Assembly (NCBI GenBank): GCA_019425005.1
Contig: JAHYYK010000070.1
Span: forward strand, 1-5,181
Direction of reading: 5' to 3'
From: Collinsella sp.
GTDB lineage: Bacteria > Actinomycetota > Coriobacteriia > Coriobacteriales > Coriobacteriaceae
DNA length: 5,181 bases
In this document: piece by piece, positions 3,848 through 5,181 of the stretch
Layout of the letters: the number at the start of each line of letters is the position of its first letter
Position numbering within the stretch: position 1 is the stretch's first letter
Translations under genes and position numbers: made by a program
Notes under the pieces: model-generated
Told to the model about the DNA's origin: nothing
Database searches by the model: none
What the model saw: only the letters and a program-made list of their open reading frames with translations

Positions 3848-5181
3848 ATGGATGACAACAAACGTAGACGGAATATGATCCTCTACGTGCTCATCGCCTT
3901 CGTCGTCTACCTCGTGCTCTCGACCGTTCTGTTCCCTAACATCGGTCACACGCAGCAGATTACGAAGACCGATTACTCGACGTTTGTCAAAGCGCTCGAT
4001 AAGAAGAGTGTCGACAAGGTCGAGTACAACACGGACGATTACACGATTTATTACACCAAGAAGGGCGAGGACGAGAACATCGCCTATAAGACGACCGGTG
4101 TGCCGAACGATGCGGGCTTTACCGATCGCGTGCTTGAGTCTGGCGCCTCGCTGGAGTCGGTCGTTCCCGATAAAAACTCGGGTTTGATGACCTACTATCT
4201 GCTCACACTCATTCTTCCCATGGCGATTTTCTTCCTCATCGGTTGGTGGCTCAACCGCCGCATGAAGAAGGCTATGGGCGATGACGGCCCGTCGATGAAC
4301 TTTGGCGGCGGCGGTTTTGGCGGAGGCGGACTGGGTAAGTCCGGCGCGCGCGTGATCGCCTCCAAGGACGTGGGCGTGACCTTTAAGGATGTCGCCGGCC
4401 AGGAAGAGGCCAAGGAGTCCCTCAAGGAGGTCGTCGACTTTCTGGAGAAGCCGCAGCGCTACGAGGAGATCGGCGCCAAACTGCCACGCGGCGCTCTCCT
4501 TGTCGGCCCTCCGGGTACCGGTAAAACCCTGCTCGCCAAGGCTGTGGCCGGCGAGGCGGGCGTGCCGTTCTTTAGCATTTCGGGTTCTGAGTTCGTCGAG
4601 ATGTTCGTCGGCCGCGGTGCCGCCAAGGTTCGTGACCTGTTTAAGCAGGCCAAGGAAAAGGCCCCGTGTATCGTCTTTATCGATGAGATCGATACCATCG
4701 GCAAGAAGCGCGATGGCGGCGGCTTTAGTGGCAACGACGAGCGCGAGCAGACGCTCAACCAGCTGCTGACCGAGATGGACGGCTTCGATAACCACAAGGG
4801 CATCGTCGTCCTCGCTGCGACCAACCGTCCCGACAGCCTCGATCCCGCCCTGCTGCGCCCCGGTCGTTTTGACCGCCGCATTCCCGTTGAGCTGCCCGAC
4901 CTGACTGGCCGCAAGAACATCCTCGAGCTGCATGCCAAGAGCGTGAAGACGCAGCCGCCGATCGACCTGACCGCTATTGCCCGCGCCACGCCCGGTGCCT
5001 CGGGCGCCGACCTTGCCAATATCATCAACGAGGGTGCCCTGCGCGCTGTTCGCGAAGGCCGCAAGCGCGCGACCCAGGACGACTTCGAGGAGTCGGTGGA
5101 GGTCGTCATTGCCGGCCAGCAGCGTAAGTCCACGGTGCTTTCCGACCACGAGAAGCAGGTCGTTTCCTACCACGAGATCGG
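3842..5181 (+). CDS. ftsH: ATP-dependent zinc metalloprotease FtsH, N-terminal 446 residues (3' end outside window)
   Basis: FtsH is a membrane-anchored hexamer that unfolds and degrades misfolded membrane proteins and short-lived cytoplasmic proteins. Visible in order: a basic N-terminus, TM1 (about 12-31), an extracytoplasmic domain (33-117), TM2 (118-137), a glycine-rich linker (155-165) and the AAA+ domain from about 170. The AAA+ domain has Walker A GPPGTGKT (222-229, Lys228), the pore segment FVGRGA (255-260), Walker B IDEID with Asp281-Glu282, sensor Asn328 in ATNRP, and arginine-finger residues Arg342 and Arg345 in RPGRFDRR. The protease domain begins with ERK-like linker sequence and SYHEIG; His444-Glu445 are the first half of the HExGH zinc site, and the window ends inside it. 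Family members are usually 600-700 residues, so about a third is missing. Three in-frame ATGs (3827, 3842, 3848) make the exact start uncertain. It is divergent from cobO. Confidence 0.96.
   Translation, partial: MEMDDNKRRRNMILYVLIAFVVYLVLSTVLFPNIGHTQQITKTDYSTFVKALDKKSVDKVEYNTDDYTIYYTKKGEDENIAYKTTGVPNDAGFTDRVLESGASLESVVPDKNSGLMTYYLLTLILPMAIFFLIGWWLNRRMKKAMGDDGPSMNFGGGGFGGGGLGKSGARVIASKDVGVTFKDVAGQEEAKESLKEVVDFLEKPQRYEEIGAKLPRGALLVGPPGTGKTLLAKAVAGEAGVPFFSISGSEFVEMFVGRGAAKVRDLFKQAKEKAPCIVFIDEIDTIGKKRDGGGFSGNDEREQTLNQLLTEMDGFDNHKGIVVLAATNRPDSLDPALLRPGRFDRRIPVELPDLTGRKNILELHAKSVKTQPPIDLTAIARATPGASGADLANIINEGALRAVREGRKRATQDDFEESVEVVIAGQQRKSTVLSDHEKQVVSYHEI

Noticed and set aside
3479..5173. 564-residue open frame on the minus strand, opposite ftsH and running into cobO
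   Set aside because: It lies opposite clear ftsH coding sequence and in the wrong frame of cobO. Its composition is rich in Leu, Val, Gly, Asp and Arg without recognisable domains, as expected when strong third-position GC bias opens the antisense frame. Its only familiar part comes from DNA already coding for cobO.

Overview
The window looks like ordinary chromosomal housekeeping DNA from a GC-rich bacterium. Codons favour G or C at the third position, GTG is used as a start, and the FtsH, DHFR and MATE sequences have an Actinomycetota/Clostridia-like flavour. My best guess is a gut member of the Coriobacteriia (Collinsella-like). That is a recollection-based inference and was not tested by any search.

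Layout from left to right. Positions 1-214 (+) hold the 3' end of thymidylate synthase (thyA). Dihydrofolate reductase (folA, 224-742, +) follows, and its ribosome binding site overlaps the thyA stop codon. After a short gap with a terminator-like hairpin and an extended -10 promoter comes a TrmH/SpoU-family 2'-O-ribose RNA methyltransferase (852-1766, +). A T-rich leader precedes a MATE-family efflux transporter (1892-3241, +, GTG start). This gene converges on cobO, the ATP:corrinoid adenosyltransferase (3264-3749, -). The two stop codons sit in opposite arms of a near-perfect 30-bp palindrome. A 92-base divergent region separates cobO from ftsH (3842 to the window end, +), a membrane AAA+ zinc protease. 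The window cuts ftsH in the middle of its HExxH catalytic motif.

How the genes relate: ThyA turns dUMP to dTMP and leaves dihydrofolate, which FolA reduces back to tetrahydrofolate, so thyA-folA is a functional and translational pair. The methyltransferase, the transporter, cobO and ftsH have independent roles (RNA modification, efflux, B12 cofactor activation, membrane protein quality control). I see no mobile element, CRISPR array, RNA gene, toxin-antitoxin pair or defence system. No stretch of more than about 125 bases lacks a gene.

I found no new multi-gene system. The points most worth a second look are the stop-codon-embedding palindrome at 3238-3267, a glycine where MATE transporters usually carry a conserved membrane aspartate, a DHFR lacking the usual Pro-Trp active-site pair, and the crowded cobO/ftsH control region with a duplicated start segment.
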